Shown: in pieces, positions 8,321-16,956 of the stretch
How the letters are laid out: each line of letters opens with the position of its first letter
How positions within the stretch are numbered: the first letter of the stretch is position 1
Assembly: GCA_017936285.1 (NCBI GenBank)
Contig: JAGBFU010000064.1
Coordinates: 1 to 64,000, forward strand
Length of the DNA: 64,000 nucleotides
Direction: 5' to 3'
Source: Marinifilaceae bacterium
GTDB taxonomy: Bacteria > Bacteroidota > Bacteroidia > Bacteroidales > Marinifilaceae
Notes under the pieces: generated by a model
Told to the model about the DNA's origin: nothing
Databases searched by the model: none
Seen by the model: the letters and a program-made list of their open reading frames with translations, nothing else
Program-made: the position numbers and the translations under genes

Positions 8321-10438
8321 ATGAAAAGTAAAAGAGTTATATTGTCCATGGTGATGATTTTTTGTGGAATTAATATAATCTTTGCGCAGGAGAAATTAAT
8401 TCAACGATTAAACGCAATTAATGAAAAATTGGTAGTTCAGTATAATGAAAAGGTCTTTGTCCAAACTGATAGAGATTTATACGAACTGGGGGATACAATC
8501 AATGTGCGAGCTTTTTTATTCTCAAACTCTTTGAATAATGAAGATTTGCAAAAGAGCCGTTTCGTGTACATAGATTTGGTTGATAAAGATGGAGTTGTAA
8601 AAAATAGGGAGAAGATCTTGTATGACTCTCTCTCAAACTCATTTATGGGGTATGTCAGGATGTATGACAATATTGATGTTGGAGAGTATGAACTACAGGC
8701 ATACACATATTGGATGCAGAATAATGGAGTAAAGAGTTTTTTTCGAAAGAAGGTTTATGTAATCAATGGCTCCAAAACAGATATTTCAATCGTTAGTGAT
8801 AAATGTGGAGATGCTGAGTCTGGTATTAAGTTTTTCCCCGAGGGAGGTGAATTGATTGCAGACTTTGCACAAAAGATTGGTTTTATCTCTATGGGTAACG
8901 AACATGGTACAATTGGCTATGTAAAGGATGAGAATGGGGAGAAGATTGCTGATATTGTAGCTGATCAAAATGGTTATGGAGTTATTACACTTACTCCGGA
9001 ATCAGGTAATAGTTATGTAGCTGTTGTAAAACTTCGTGAAGGAATCGAGAGCTCCATATCGTTGCCCGATGTAAAAGAAAACTCTGCCTATGCATTGACG
9101 CTGGAAAGAGCCGGAGATAATAATATATCATACAAAATACTCCATACTGATGATGTAACTCTTCTTGATAAATACATATTGGTGTATAATAGCGATGCTT
9201 TTTTTGGTTTGTCAAAAGCAAAAGAGAGCGGTGTGATTAAATTAGATTCAACTGTAACAACCGATATTATCAAGTTTGCTTTGGTTGATGAAATAGGAAA
9301 AGTGTTTAGTAGCAGGGCATGGTATTATGCAGATAGGAATAAGCCATTGGCGGAGTTGAATGTTGCAACGGTAACGGATTCACAACAGTTATCGTCAATC
9401 TCTCTTAATGTAGGTGATGGGAGTGAGTTGGATGAGAGTATGGATTTGGCGATATCAATTATCCCTTTAGAGGAGTTGTATGGAACATCTATGCAGAAAG
9501 GAGTATCTTCTTACGTGAATTTAACTTCTGAGTTTGATTATCAAATAGCCAATCCGGATTGCTATCTTACTGATGAGAACAGATTAAATGATCTACTTAT
9601 AAGTAAAAGATATGAATTTAAAGACCTTTCTGAGGTGGAGGAGTGGTTAAAAAGTTGTGAGAACGGCCCCTTTATTAGGGAAGAGGATATGATTTTAGAG
9701 GGATATATTGTAAATCGTAAAGGTAAGCCGGTAACAAATAATATAGTTGAGCGTTCAGGGAAACTTATCAGGAATGGAGTGGTTTCGCTTGAGGGAGACG
9801 ATGACATGATATATTTTATCTATCCTGATAATAATGGCTATTTCAAGCGAGGAGAGGTGTTATGGGATAATGAAATCAGGTTCTTCTCTGAATATGAATG
9901 TTTTATGGGTAATAGAACAATATACTTAGATTTGGTGGAACCTACATTCCTGAATAAATTTGACTATGCTTATCTTGCGAAGCAAAATACAAGGCCCAAG
10001 GTCGATAAACATAGTACAGAGTGGACTGATCGACAGGCCAGAACGGTGGTTAGAAAGTCTCTTCAAGGGATAGATATGTATATGCCACTGTCAATGCCGG
10101 CTATTTCAGGAGGACCTGTTTATACATCGTATAAAAATCCGGAATTACCATATAGTGCGACTGCACCTAAGGGTGGAAACAGGACTGTAAGATCGTATAT
10201 TAAAGTTGAAACAAAACCGAGTATGCGACGTTTAATATCCTTTGCTCCGCAAAGGCGTAGAAATGTTGAGGGTGATGGAGAGACAGCAACGTGGCAACGG
10301 AGGGTAGTGGTTACTTCACAACAACCATTTACATTGGTTCTTCCTGATAAAAGGCCTGGTAGTAAGGGGTATGCTGTGATTATTAATGGTGTAGATAGCA
10401 ATGGCAATCCTGTTGAGAAAATAGTATTGACGAATTAG
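8321..10438 (+). CDS. Large secreted protein with an N-terminal MG2-like domain
   Basis: A 705-residue protein with a Sec signal peptide (about 1-22, ending in IFAQ). The segment at about 40-150 (KVFVQTDRDLYELGDTINVRAFLF...GEYELQAYTYWM) has the hallmark of an alpha-2-macroglobulin MG2 domain as found in Bacteroidetes surface proteins. A carboxypeptidase-regulatory-like segment may lie near 465-495 (ILEGYIVNRKGKPVTNN). In related proteins a TonB-receptor plug often follows; here the chain ends (IVLTN) without a clear plug or barrel. The gene is monocistronic between its own promoter and the 10540-10580 terminator. The role is unknown; periplasmic or outer-membrane location is inferred. Confidence 0.8.
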   Translation: MKSKRVILSMVMIFCGINIIFAQEKLIQRLNAINEKLVVQYNEKVFVQTDRDLYELGDTINVRAFLFSNSLNNEDLQKSRFVYIDLVDKDGVVKNREKILYDSLSNSFMGYVRMYDNIDVGEYELQAYTYWMQNNGVKSFFRKKVYVINGSKTDISIVSDKCGDAESGIKFFPEGGELIADFAQKIGFISMGNEHGTIGYVKDENGEKIADIVADQNGYGVITLTPESGNSYVAVVKLREGIESSISLPDVKENSAYALTLERAGDNNISYKILHTDDVTLLDKYILVYNSDAFFGLSKAKESGVIKLDSTVTTDIIKFALVDEIGKVFSSRAWYYADRNKPLAELNVATVTDSQQLSSISLNVGDGSELDESMDLAISIIPLEELYGTSMQKGVSSYVNLTSEFDYQIANPDCYLTDENRLNDLLISKRYEFKDLSEVEEWLKSCENGPFIREEDMILEGYIVNRKGKPVTNNIVERSGKLIRNGVVSLEGDDDMIYFIYPDNNGYFKRGEVLWDNEIRFFSEYECFMGNRTIYLDLVEPTFLNKFDYAYLAKQNTRPKVDKHSTEWTDRQARTVVRKSLQGIDMYMPLSMPAISGGPVYTSYKNPELPYSATAPKGGNRTVRSYIKVETKPSMRRLISFAPQRRRNVEGDGETATWQRRVVVTSQQPFTLVLPDKRPGSKGYAVIINGVDSNGNPVEKIVLTN

Positions 10439-10453
10439 AATTAATCTAAAGAT

Positions 10454-10539
10454 GAAGTTGTATAACAAGGCTACTTTATCGTTTTAGTCGCCCTTTAAAT
10501 GCCAGTTTACCTTAAGTAAATCGTGCTTTTTGCGCATAA
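10454..10539. repeat. Copy A of a dispersed palindromic element (right end missing)
   Basis: Starts GAAGTTGTATAACAAGGCTAC and aligns over roughly 85 bp, with only scattered substitutions, to 49784-49868. Copy B at 49781-49904 has 18-bp terminal inverted repeats; copy A has only the left one and runs straight into the perfect hairpin at 10540-10580. Both copies sit just 3' of genes. Confidence 0.7.
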
Positions 10540-10580
10540 AGAGACCCCAAAAGTTTTGACAAAAAACTTTTGGGGTCTCT
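10540..10580. terminator. Perfect 18-bp bidirectional terminator
   Basis: The two 18-nt arms (10540-10557 and 10563-10580, AGAGACCCC core) are perfectly complementary around a GACAA loop. It lies between two convergent genes and supplies A/T tracts on both sides. Confidence 0.9.
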
Positions 10581-10617
10581 TCACTTATTGGATAATCCCG
10601 ATTTAGTTGTATCCCTC

Positions 10618-11925
10618 TTATTTTTTCTTTTTCTTTAAGCGGCCTTCACGGTTGCGGTCAAGTCGGGCTTTTTGTGGTGTTTTTGAGTTTTTTGCTGACT
10701 TGGCATGAAAAGCGCCTCCTCCTTGTGGTTTGCTTGAGTTTTGGTAGGCGATGTTTCGTGTCTGCACCTTCTCTTCATCAAGAAGAATATCCGAGATAGC
10801 AACATTGTCTGGGAATGACAGCTCTTCAATCTCATTCTCAATTAGCTTCTGAATGTTCTCAAAGAGAGGAATCTCCTTTTCTCCGACAAAACTGATGGCT
10901 ACTCCATCTTTTCCTGCGCGTCCGGTTCTTCCAATTCTGTGAACATACTCCTCCGGTTCGAATGGAATGTCAAAGTTTATAACATGTGTAATGTCCTGAA
11001 CGTCAATTCCGCGTGCAGCTACATCGGACGATACAAGAATCCTTGAGCGTCCCTCCTTGAATGCTTTCAGCGCATTGAGTCGGGTGTTCTGAGCCTTGTT
11101 TGAGTGGATAATACTCAACTCGTCTCGCCAGATATCTGCAAGTTTGTCTGTTATTCTGTCTGCATTCTTTTTACTCTCGGTAAAGACCATTACTCTGCGG
11201 AACTCATCACGATTCTCTAACAATCCTTTCAGCAGATTTATCTTGGTCATAATATTGGGAACGCTATAGAAATATTGGTCAATATTCTCAACTGTAGTCG
11301 CCTGACGTGTTACCTCGATTCTGGCTGGGTTTACCAAAAACTCCTCAGCAATCTTGGCAACCGAATCCGAGAATGTAGCCGAGAAGAGCATGGTTTGATG
11401 TTTTGGAACAACCCCCATAATTGAACGAAGTTGGGGCATAAATCCCATATCAAGCATTCTGTCGGCCTCGTCAACAACTATTGTCTTTATCTCTTGAGTT
11501 CGAATAATGCGGTTGAAGTATATGTCCATAAAGCGGCCCGGAGTTGCAACGATAAGATCAGCTCCCTCGTTTACTCTGGCTTGTTGTGTGCGTATATTGG
11601 TTCCGCCGTAAACGCCGACACAACGAATATCCATATATTCGGTCAATAGTTCCACGGTTTCACATACCTGAACTACAAGTTCGCGGGTAGGAACAACAAC
11701 CAGAGCGCGTGGAAAGCGTCCTTGTGCATAATGGAGTTTTACCAGAATGGGCATAAGATATGCCAGAGTCTTTCCTGTTCCGGTTTGTGCAATACCTATT
11801 ATATCTTGTCCCGATTTAGCTACCGAGAAGATCTGTTCCTGGATCGGGGTTGGAGTTTCGAATCCTGCATCGGCAAGTGCATTTAGAATGGGTTTTGTTA
11901 GTTTTAAATCTGCAAATGTTGACAT
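10618..11925 (-). CDS. DEAD-box ATP-dependent RNA helicase (RhlE-like)
   Basis: A 435-residue helicase with the full motif set: Q motif (FETPTPIQEQ), motif I AQTGTGKT, Ia PTRELVVQV, II VDEADRMLDMGF, III SATFS, V RGIDV and VI HRIGRTGRAG. A short Lys/Arg-rich tail (about 400-435) probably aids RNA binding. DEAD-box proteins of this class unwind short RNA duplexes in ribosome assembly and mRNA turnover, often in the cold. Of the subfamilies, RhlE fits best by length and tail, but this was judged by eye. Confidence 0.92.
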   Translation of the reverse strand: MSTFADLKLTKPILNALADAGFETPTPIQEQIFSVAKSGQDIIGIAQTGTGKTLAYLMPILVKLHYAQGRFPRALVVVPTRELVVQVCETVELLTEYMDIRCVGVYGGTNIRTQQARVNEGADLIVATPGRFMDIYFNRIIRTQEIKTIVVDEADRMLDMGFMPQLRSIMGVVPKHQTMLFSATFSDSVAKIAEEFLVNPARIEVTRQATTVENIDQYFYSVPNIMTKINLLKGLLENRDEFRRVMVFTESKKNADRITDKLADIWRDELSIIHSNKAQNTRLNALKAFKEGRSRILVSSDVAARGIDVQDITHVINFDIPFEPEEYVHRIGRTGRAGKDGVAISFVGEKEIPLFENIQKLIENEIEELSFPDNVAISDILLDEEKVQTRNIAYQNSSKPQGGGAFHAKSAKNSKTPQKARLDRNREGRLKKKKK

Positions 11926-11952
11926 ATATGACTACCTTATTTATGTTCGATG

Positions 11953-11960
11953 CAAAATTA
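11953..11960 (-). promoter_or_regulatory. -7 box (TAATTTTG, minus strand) before the helicase gene
   Basis: CAAAATTA on the plus strand reads TAATTTTG on the minus strand, 27 bp upstream of the helicase ATG. No clear TTTG -33 was seen at the right spacing. Confidence 0.5.
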
Positions 11961-12056
11961 CTAAAAAAAATGGAATTGTTTATTAAAATTAATTCACTGT
12001 ATATTAGTCCTTTGTATAAAAATGTATTTTTTTCTGCACTTTTCGAAAACGTTTTC

Positions 12057-12088
12057 TTTGGAATACGGAAAAAAACTATTTAACTTTA
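12057..12088 (+). promoter_or_regulatory. Promoter of the small HTH gene
   Basis: TTTG (12057-12060), a 20-bp spacer, then TAACTTTA (12081-12088), one mismatch from TAnnTTTG. It lies 44 bp before the ATG at 12133. Confidence 0.55.
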
Positions 12089-12132
12089 CACTACAAATTT
12101 GAATAAGTTAAATCAATTAAAATATTAAGGCT

Positions 12133-12375
12133 ATGAGTATAATGATTACATTCAACGAGCTACGTCGCATCAAAGACAGTTTGCCAACAGGAAGTATGCA
12201 GAAGATTGCTGATGAGTTGGGTATTAGTCCCGAGACTGTTCGTAACTACTATGGTGGTGATGATTATGATAGTGGTAAATCAGCAGGTTTGCATATTGAG
12301 CAGGGCCCGGGAGGCGGTTTGGTGTGCATCGATGACGATACAATACTAAATAAGGCTAAAGAGCTTATCGGTTAG
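12133..12375 (+). CDS. Small HTH DNA-binding protein conserved in Bacteroidetes
   Basis: An 80-residue cytoplasmic protein. Residues about 9-40 (LRRIKDSLPTGSMQKIADELGISPETVRNYYGG) have a helix-turn-helix pattern. They are followed by a Gly-rich turn (EQGPGGGLVCIDDDTI) and a C-terminal helix. From memory, short proteins of this form are widespread and single-copy in Bacteroidales, but I know of no assigned target. An ATG three codons in (12142) is an equally plausible start. The gene has its own promoter and ends before the hairpin at 12397-12427. Confidence 0.8.
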   Translation: MSIMITFNELRRIKDSLPTGSMQKIADELGISPETVRNYYGGDDYDSGKSAGLHIEQGPGGGLVCIDDDTILNKAKELIG

Positions 12376-12396
12376 TAGAGAAATGTTTTTCATTAT

Positions 12397-12427
12397 GTGG
12401 GAGTACGCTGTGAAGCGATGCTCCCAC
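12397..12427. terminator. Hairpin between convergent HTH and DUF4251 genes
   Basis: GTGGGAGTACGCT (12397-12409) pairs with AGCGATGCTCCCAC (12414-12427) with a small internal mismatch, followed by TTTTTG. It lies 12 bp from the DUF4251 stop, so it can serve both genes. Confidence 0.8.
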
Positions 12428-12439
12428 TTTTTGTGCAGA

Positions 12440-13027
12440 TTACGGAGTAACAAATCCGCTTCTGAATATCCCGGATTCAGAGGTTGGTACCAGGTACCCG
12501 GAAAAAGTCAAGTTATTAGGACTGAATGCGGGATAAACAGTTCCTGTTGCATAGTTGTTGCCGGCGTTAACGGTAATCTGCACATCTGCGTTTAATGTCA
12601 TTCCGTTTACGTCGAAATCATATATAATTCCTCCGTTGGCAGTAGTGGTTTTCTGCATGCTTGATGGCGATCCCTCGAGAGTTATTCCTCCCAGTCCGTT
12701 TGGGCCATTTACAACATCATTGAAAGCGAGTTGCAGGTAAACTGTGTTTCCATCAAATTGGATAAAGTTTGTCATTCCGCTGACTACATAACTGTTTCCG
12801 TCGGGACCATATACAGTATTTGCGGTAAGTACCCAGTTCTTTTCGTCTATGGCATTTTCGGCTTTCTGAAATGCCTCGGCATTTTCAGCTTGTGTTGCAG
12901 CTTTTCTTGCTGCTCTTGCCTGTGCTCGAGCTAGTTGTTTTGGTGTTTGTGTGGTTTGAGCCATGCAGTTAAGGCTGAATCCGCTAAGGATTGCAACCAT
13001 TAGGTAGAAAATAGTTGTTCGCTTCAT
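12440..13027 (-). CDS. Secreted DUF4251 family protein
   Basis: A 195-residue exported protein with a signal peptide at 1-23 (ending CMAQ). A helical Ala/Gln/Arg-rich stretch (QLARAQARAARKAATQAENAE, split by charged residues) at about 30-55 precedes a beta-rich domain: AENAIDEKNWVLTANTVYGPDG, FIQFDGNTVYLQLAF, then repeated strands to the C-terminus. This layout is that of DUF4251, a Bacteroidetes family of unknown function presumed periplasmic. It is flanked by hairpins at 12397-12427 and 13124-13148, consistent with a single-gene unit. Confidence 0.85.
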   Translation of the reverse strand: MKRTTIFYLMVAILSGFSLNCMAQTTQTPKQLARAQARAARKAATQAENAEAFQKAENAIDEKNWVLTANTVYGPDGNSYVVSGMTNFIQFDGNTVYLQLAFNDVVNGPNGLGGITLEGSPSSMQKTTTANGGIIYDFDVNGMTLNADVQITVNAGNNYATGTVYPAFSPNNLTFSGYLVPTSESGIFRSGFVTP

Positions 13028-13123
13028 ATCACATCTTTATTAAATGTTTGTGATTAATTTACGAACCAACCTTTATAATTGTTTATATCTATATCTTAAA
13101 TAGTATTTCTAATTTCTAATTAA

Positions 13124-13148
13124 AAAAGGGAGCCATTAGCTCCCTTTT
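13124..13148. terminator. Terminator downstream of rpoD
   Basis: AAAAGGGAGC (13124-13133), a 5-nt loop and GCTCCCTTTT (13139-13148), with A and T tracts on both sides. It ends the minus-strand degQ-rpoD region. Confidence 0.8.
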
Positions 13149-13196
13149 ACTCTTTTTCTCCCCGTCCTGTTCTCTCTTTGACGGTGTGGCTCTTCT

Positions 13197-14057
13197 TTAG
13201 CCCAAATAGCTCTTTAATAGTTTAGAGCGTGATTGTTGACGAAGTCTGCGAATAGCCTTCTCCTTAATTTGACGTACACGTTCTCTGGTCAAGCCGAATT
13301 TCTCTCCAATCTCCTCAAGTGTCATCTCCTGACTTCCAATTCCGAAAAATAGTTTGACAATGTCTCGCTCGCGCTCGGAAAGTGTTCCTAATGCACGCTC
13401 AACCTCGGTTGACAATGACTCGTTGATAAGAGTCTTGTCTGCGATAGGTGAATCATCATTTACCAATACATCGAGCAAACTGTTGTCCTCGCCCTCTACG
13501 AATGGAGCATCAACAGAGATGTGGCGTCCTGAAACTCGCATGGTGTCTGCCACCTTGTCCGCAGGAAGTTGCAATCTCTCTGCCAACTCCTCGGGCGATG
13601 GTTTTCTCTCATGCTCTTGCTCAAAGCGTGCATAAGCTTTGTTGATTTTGTTCAGTGAGCCAACCTGGTTCAACGGAAGGCGGACAATTCTACTTTGCTC
13701 TGCCAGAGCTTGTAAGATTGATTGACGGATCCACCAAACAGCATATGAGATAAACTTGAAACCTCTTGTTTCGTCAAACTTCTCGGCAGCGCGAATCAAA
13801 CCCAAATTTCCCTCATTAATCAAGTCGGGCAGGCTTAAGCCCTGGTTCTGGTACTGCTTTGCGACAGATACAACGAAACGTAGATTTGCCTTTGTCAGAG
13901 TCTCTAATGCAGCTCGGTTTCCCTTTCTAATCTCACGAGCCAATTCTACCTCGCGCTCAACGGAAATAAGTTCCTCTTTTCCAATTTCTTGTAAATACTT
14001 GTCAAGTGACGCGCTCTCTCTGTTAGTAATTGACTTAGTGATTTTTAGTTGTCTCAT
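13197..14057 (-). CDS. rpoD: Primary RNA polymerase sigma factor (RpoD/sigma-ABfr type)
   Basis: A 286-residue group 1 sigma factor. Region 1.2 ([24 protein letters not shown]), region 2 ([30 protein letters not shown] and [15 protein letters not shown]), region 3 and region 4 ([16 protein letters not shown]...[23 protein letters not shown]) are all present. It lacks the long acidic region 1.1 and the non-conserved insert of E. coli sigma-70, as is characteristic of the Bacteroidetes primary sigma that recognises TTTG/TAnnTTTG promoters like those in this window. It lies 74 bp downstream of degQ and has its own TACCTTTG -7 box. Confidence 0.96.
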   Translation of the reverse strand: MRQLKITKSITNRESASLDKYLQEIGKEELISVEREVELAREIRKGNRAALETLTKANLRFVVSVAKQYQNQGLSLPDLINEGNLGLIRAAEKFDETRGFKFISYAVWWIRQSILQALAEQSRIVRLPLNQVGSLNKINKAYARFEQEHERKPSPEELAERLQLPADKVADTMRVSGRHISVDAPFVEGEDNSLLDVLVNDDSPIADKTLINESLSTEVERALGTLSERERDIVKLFFGIGSQEMTLEEIGEKFGLTRERVRQIKEKAIRRLRQQSRSKLLKSYLG

Positions 14058-14091
14058 TTCTTTCCTCCTTCGTTTTTTCGCAAATTCGATG

Positions 14092-14099
14092 CAAAGGTA
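14092..14099 (-). promoter_or_regulatory. -7 box (TACCTTTG, minus strand) before rpoD
   Basis: CAAAGGTA on the plus strand reads TACCTTTG on the minus strand, a perfect TAnnTTTG, 35 bp before the rpoD start. A partial -33 (ATTGG) is near 14119-14123, about 20 bp upstream. Confidence 0.55.
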
Positions 14100-14131
14100 C
14101 GAAAAAATAATGAGATTTCCAATACCCTTTG

Positions 14132-15304
14132 CTAATTATTTGTGTACGCATTTTTGAGGGTCGCGGTTACAATAATTTTTTGACCGTTGCGATATAGTTC
14201 AATATCTACTCTGTCGCCCGGACGAGCTTTGTTTAACTCCTCTTTCAGGTTGGCAAATTCACGAATTTCACGATTGCCGATTTTGGTTATTATATCACCG
14301 GTTTCAATGCCTGCAAGGTCAGCTGCTCCTCCTCTAATGGCCTCGGCAACATATATTCCCTCTTTTAAATCTATTCCAAGTTGGCGTGCTGCTGCCGGTG
14401 TCAATTCAATGATGGATATGTTTAGGGCTGCCTTTTGCGATGCGCCATATTGTAGAATGTCTTCAACAACTCTTTTGGCTACATTCGCAGGAATTGCAAA
14501 TGAGTAACCAGAGTAGCTTCCTGTTGGTGATTGTATGGCAGTATTGATTCCAATCAGGTCTCCATACATGTTTACCAATGCGCCTCCGCTGTTTCCCGGG
14601 TTAATAGCTGCGTCGGTCTGGATGAATGTTTCAAAACTCATCTTCTTGTCCGATAATGGACGCGATGTTGCACTGATGATACCTGCTGTTACTGTTGATG
14701 TAAGATTGTATGGATTTCCAACGGCCAGTACCCACTCTCCGAGTTCAATGTTGTCAGAATTACCGAATGTGATTGCCTGAAGTGAGTCAGCTTCGATTTT
14801 TAGAAGAGCAATGTCGGTTTCGGGGTCTCGCCCTATAAGTGTGGCGTCGTACTCCTTTTTGTTGCTCAGTACCACCTTTATGTTTGAGCTTCCCTCAATA
14901 ACGTGGTTATTGGTAACGATGTATCCGTCAGGGGTTACTATAACTCCTGAGCCGCTTCCTTGTGCTCCGGGATATTCGCGGATTCTTGGAGCAGCGCCAA
15001 AGTAGTACTCAAACGGATTGACAAGATATGCCTTGCCTCGACTCATGGTCTGTATGTGTACCACACTCTCTACTGTCTTTTGCGCTGCGGAGCGTAAATC
15101 CACGTATTGTGTGGTGCCGTATGTGTGTTGTTGTACGGGCGAGGCCTCGCTCATTACGGTTCTGGTGATTGTGGCAGGAACCTGATAGCTGACTTTGGTT
15201 TCTACAGATTCGATTCCTTGTTCTGTTTTGTTAATCAAAAAGATGGCAGAAAGTCCGCCTATAAAGCCTGTTAATGCAATTGCTATAAATCTTAAAATCT
15301 TCAT
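14132..15304 (-). CDS. degQ: Periplasmic serine protease of the HtrA/DegQ family
   Basis: A 390-residue envelope quality-control protease. An N-terminal hydrophobic segment (about 5-25) acts as signal or anchor. The trypsin-like domain carries His134 (TNNHVIE), Asp164 ([10 protein letters not shown]) and Ser239 (NPGNSGGAL). One PDZ domain follows (about 300-385, [20 protein letters not shown]). Most Bacteroidales Deg proteins are near 500 residues with two PDZ domains; this one stops after the first, so it resembles DegS/HhoB architecture. Its stop lies just upstream of the rpoD promoter. The symbol is used in the broad sense. Confidence 0.9.
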   Translation of the reverse strand: MKILRFIAIALTGFIGGLSAIFLINKTEQGIESVETKVSYQVPATITRTVMSEASPVQQHTYGTTQYVDLRSAAQKTVESVVHIQTMSRGKAYLVNPFEYYFGAAPRIREYPGAQGSGSGVIVTPDGYIVTNNHVIEGSSNIKVVLSNKKEYDATLIGRDPETDIALLKIEADSLQAITFGNSDNIELGEWVLAVGNPYNLTSTVTAGIISATSRPLSDKKMSFETFIQTDAAINPGNSGGALVNMYGDLIGINTAIQSPTGSYSGYSFAIPANVAKRVVEDILQYGASQKAALNISIIELTPAAARQLGIDLKEGIYVAEAIRGGAADLAGIETGDIITKIGNREIREFANLKEELNKARPGDRVDIELYRNGQKIIVTATLKNAYTNN

Positions 15305-15507
15305 ACTTATCTCTCTTTTTTTCTCCTTATACGAGTGGTTAATCTAATTGTTGTCCGGCATAAAAATGCTTTCTTGCCTTACTGAGTGCAATAATAGTGT
15401 TTTATTTTTAATTGTGTATCATTGAGTTGAAATATTTATGGAACTTTAACTTCAGTAAATTAATTTTAGTTAATTTTTTGACCTGATTTTTCGCGGAAAA
15501 GTCTATA

Positions 15508-15523
15508 TACTTTTGTAACTTTG
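15508..15523 (+). promoter_or_regulatory. Two adjacent -7 boxes before the nqr operon
   Basis: TACTTTTG (15508-15515) and TAACTTTG (15516-15523) both fit TAnnTTTG and abut each other, 77 bp before nqrA. A convincing TTTG -33 at 19-21 bp is absent. The rest of the 296-bp degQ-nqrA gap (15305-15600) is AT-rich, and I see no ORF or strong hairpin in it. Confidence 0.5.
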
Positions 15524-15600
15524 CACTTTAATTGTGCAGCAATGAAATTGGGAACAATTATACAAAATTTAATATAAACAATCAAATAGCTTAAAAGAAC

Positions 15601-16941
15601 ATGTCCAAGGTAATTAAATTGAAAAAGGGCCTCGACATTAATCTTTGCGGAAAGGCTGAGTCTGTAGTAAAGGGCACTGTAAAGAGTAATCTTTATGCAG
15701 TGAAACCTACAGATTTCAAGGCTTTGACTCCAAAATTAAGTGTTAAGGTGGGCGATACTGTTCTTGCAGGTGATGCGCTTTTCGTGGATAAGTTGAATCC
15801 CGAGGTAAAATTCGTCTCTCCTGTAAGCGGTAAAGTCGTAGAGGTTGCCAGAGGAGAGCGTCGTAAACTGCTTGCAGTTGTTGTTGAGGCTGACTCAAAG
15901 ACAGAGTACAAGAAGTTTGATGTTCAGGGTGGCACAAAAGAGGCTATCAAGGCTACAATGCTTGATGCCGGAGTATGGCCAATGGTTATTCAGCGTCCAT
16001 ACGGTATCATTGCGAATGCAAATGTAGAGCCAAAGGCGATTTACGTTTCTGCATTCGATTCAGCTCCATTGGCTCCTGATTATCAGGTAGCATTGAAGGG
16101 GAAAGAGGCTGATTTGAACAAAGGTTTCGAGATCCTTTCCAAGTTGGCAGGCAAGCCTGTGAATCTGGGATTGAAGGCAGGAATGGAGAGTTCAATCTTC
16201 GCTTCAATGAAAAATGTGGAGATTAACTATTTCGATGGTCCACACCCTGTAGGTAATGTGGGTATTCAAATTGCTCACACATCACCAATCAACAAGGGAG
16301 AGTATGTATGGACTGTAAATATTCAGGATGTAGCTATTATCGGACATCTTTTCAATAGCGGTAACTATGTTGCTGAGAAGGTTGTTGCTGTTGCCGGTTC
16401 TGGCGTTGCAACTCCTGCTTACTACCAGGTTACAGCCGGTGTTAAGATGGATGCTTTGTTGGCTTCACAGAGTGTGGCAGACAACTATCGTGTGATTTGC
16501 GGTAACGTTTTGACAGGAACTAAAGTTGCACGTGACTGCTACATGTGTTACTACACAAATGTTGTTACTGTAATTCCTGAGGGAGATCACTACGAGTTTA
16601 TGGGCTGGATGATGCCGGGAACTAAGAAGTTCTCTGCTTCTCGTCTGTTCGGTTCGTTCCTTTGTCCTAAAAAAGAATACGATCTTGATACCAACTACAA
16701 TGGTGAGGGGCGTGCATTCGTTGTTTCGGGACAGTACGAGAATGTATTGCCAATGGACATCTATCCTGTTTACCTTTTGAAGGCTGCTTTGGCAGGTGAT
16801 ATTGATCAAATGGAGCAGTTGGGAATTTATGAGGTAATTCCCGAGGATATGGCTCTTTGCGAGTTCGTATGTACATCCAAGATCCCTGTTCAGGAGATAC
16901 TGGATAACGGAATTGCTTTGATGATGAAAGAGACCAACTAA
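15601..16941 (+). CDS. nqrA: Na+-translocating NADH:quinone reductase subunit A
   Basis: First gene of a complete nqrABCDEF operon. NQR oxidises NADH, reduces quinone and pumps Na+ out. NqrA is the membrane-associated cytoplasmic subunit linked to quinone binding and has no transmembrane spans. The 446 residues begin MSKVIKLKKGLDINLCGKAE. The N-terminal lipoyl/biotinyl-like fold has the motif FVSPVSGKVVEVARGERRKLLAVVVE, the region around 215-225 reads FDGPHPVGNVGIQI, and the C-terminal part matches the family. Nearest neighbour nqrB starts 15 bp downstream. Confidence 0.97.
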   Translation: MSKVIKLKKGLDINLCGKAESVVKGTVKSNLYAVKPTDFKALTPKLSVKVGDTVLAGDALFVDKLNPEVKFVSPVSGKVVEVARGERRKLLAVVVEADSKTEYKKFDVQGGTKEAIKATMLDAGVWPMVIQRPYGIIANANVEPKAIYVSAFDSAPLAPDYQVALKGKEADLNKGFEILSKLAGKPVNLGLKAGMESSIFASMKNVEINYFDGPHPVGNVGIQIAHTSPINKGEYVWTVNIQDVAIIGHLFNSGNYVAEKVVAVAGSGVATPAYYQVTAGVKMDALLASQSVADNYRVICGNVLTGTKVARDCYMCYYTNVVTVIPEGDHYEFMGWMMPGTKKFSASRLFGSFLCPKKEYDLDTNYNGEGRAFVVSGQYENVLPMDIYPVYLLKAALAGDIDQMEQLGIYEVIPEDMALCEFVCTSKIPVQEILDNGIALMMKETN

Positions 16942-16956
16942 TTAAATTTTGACAGA

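Noticed and set aside
14058-14131. rpoD transcribed only by read-through from degQ
   Set aside because: A perfect TACCTTTG -7 box lies in the gap, so an own promoter is more likely; read-through remains possible.
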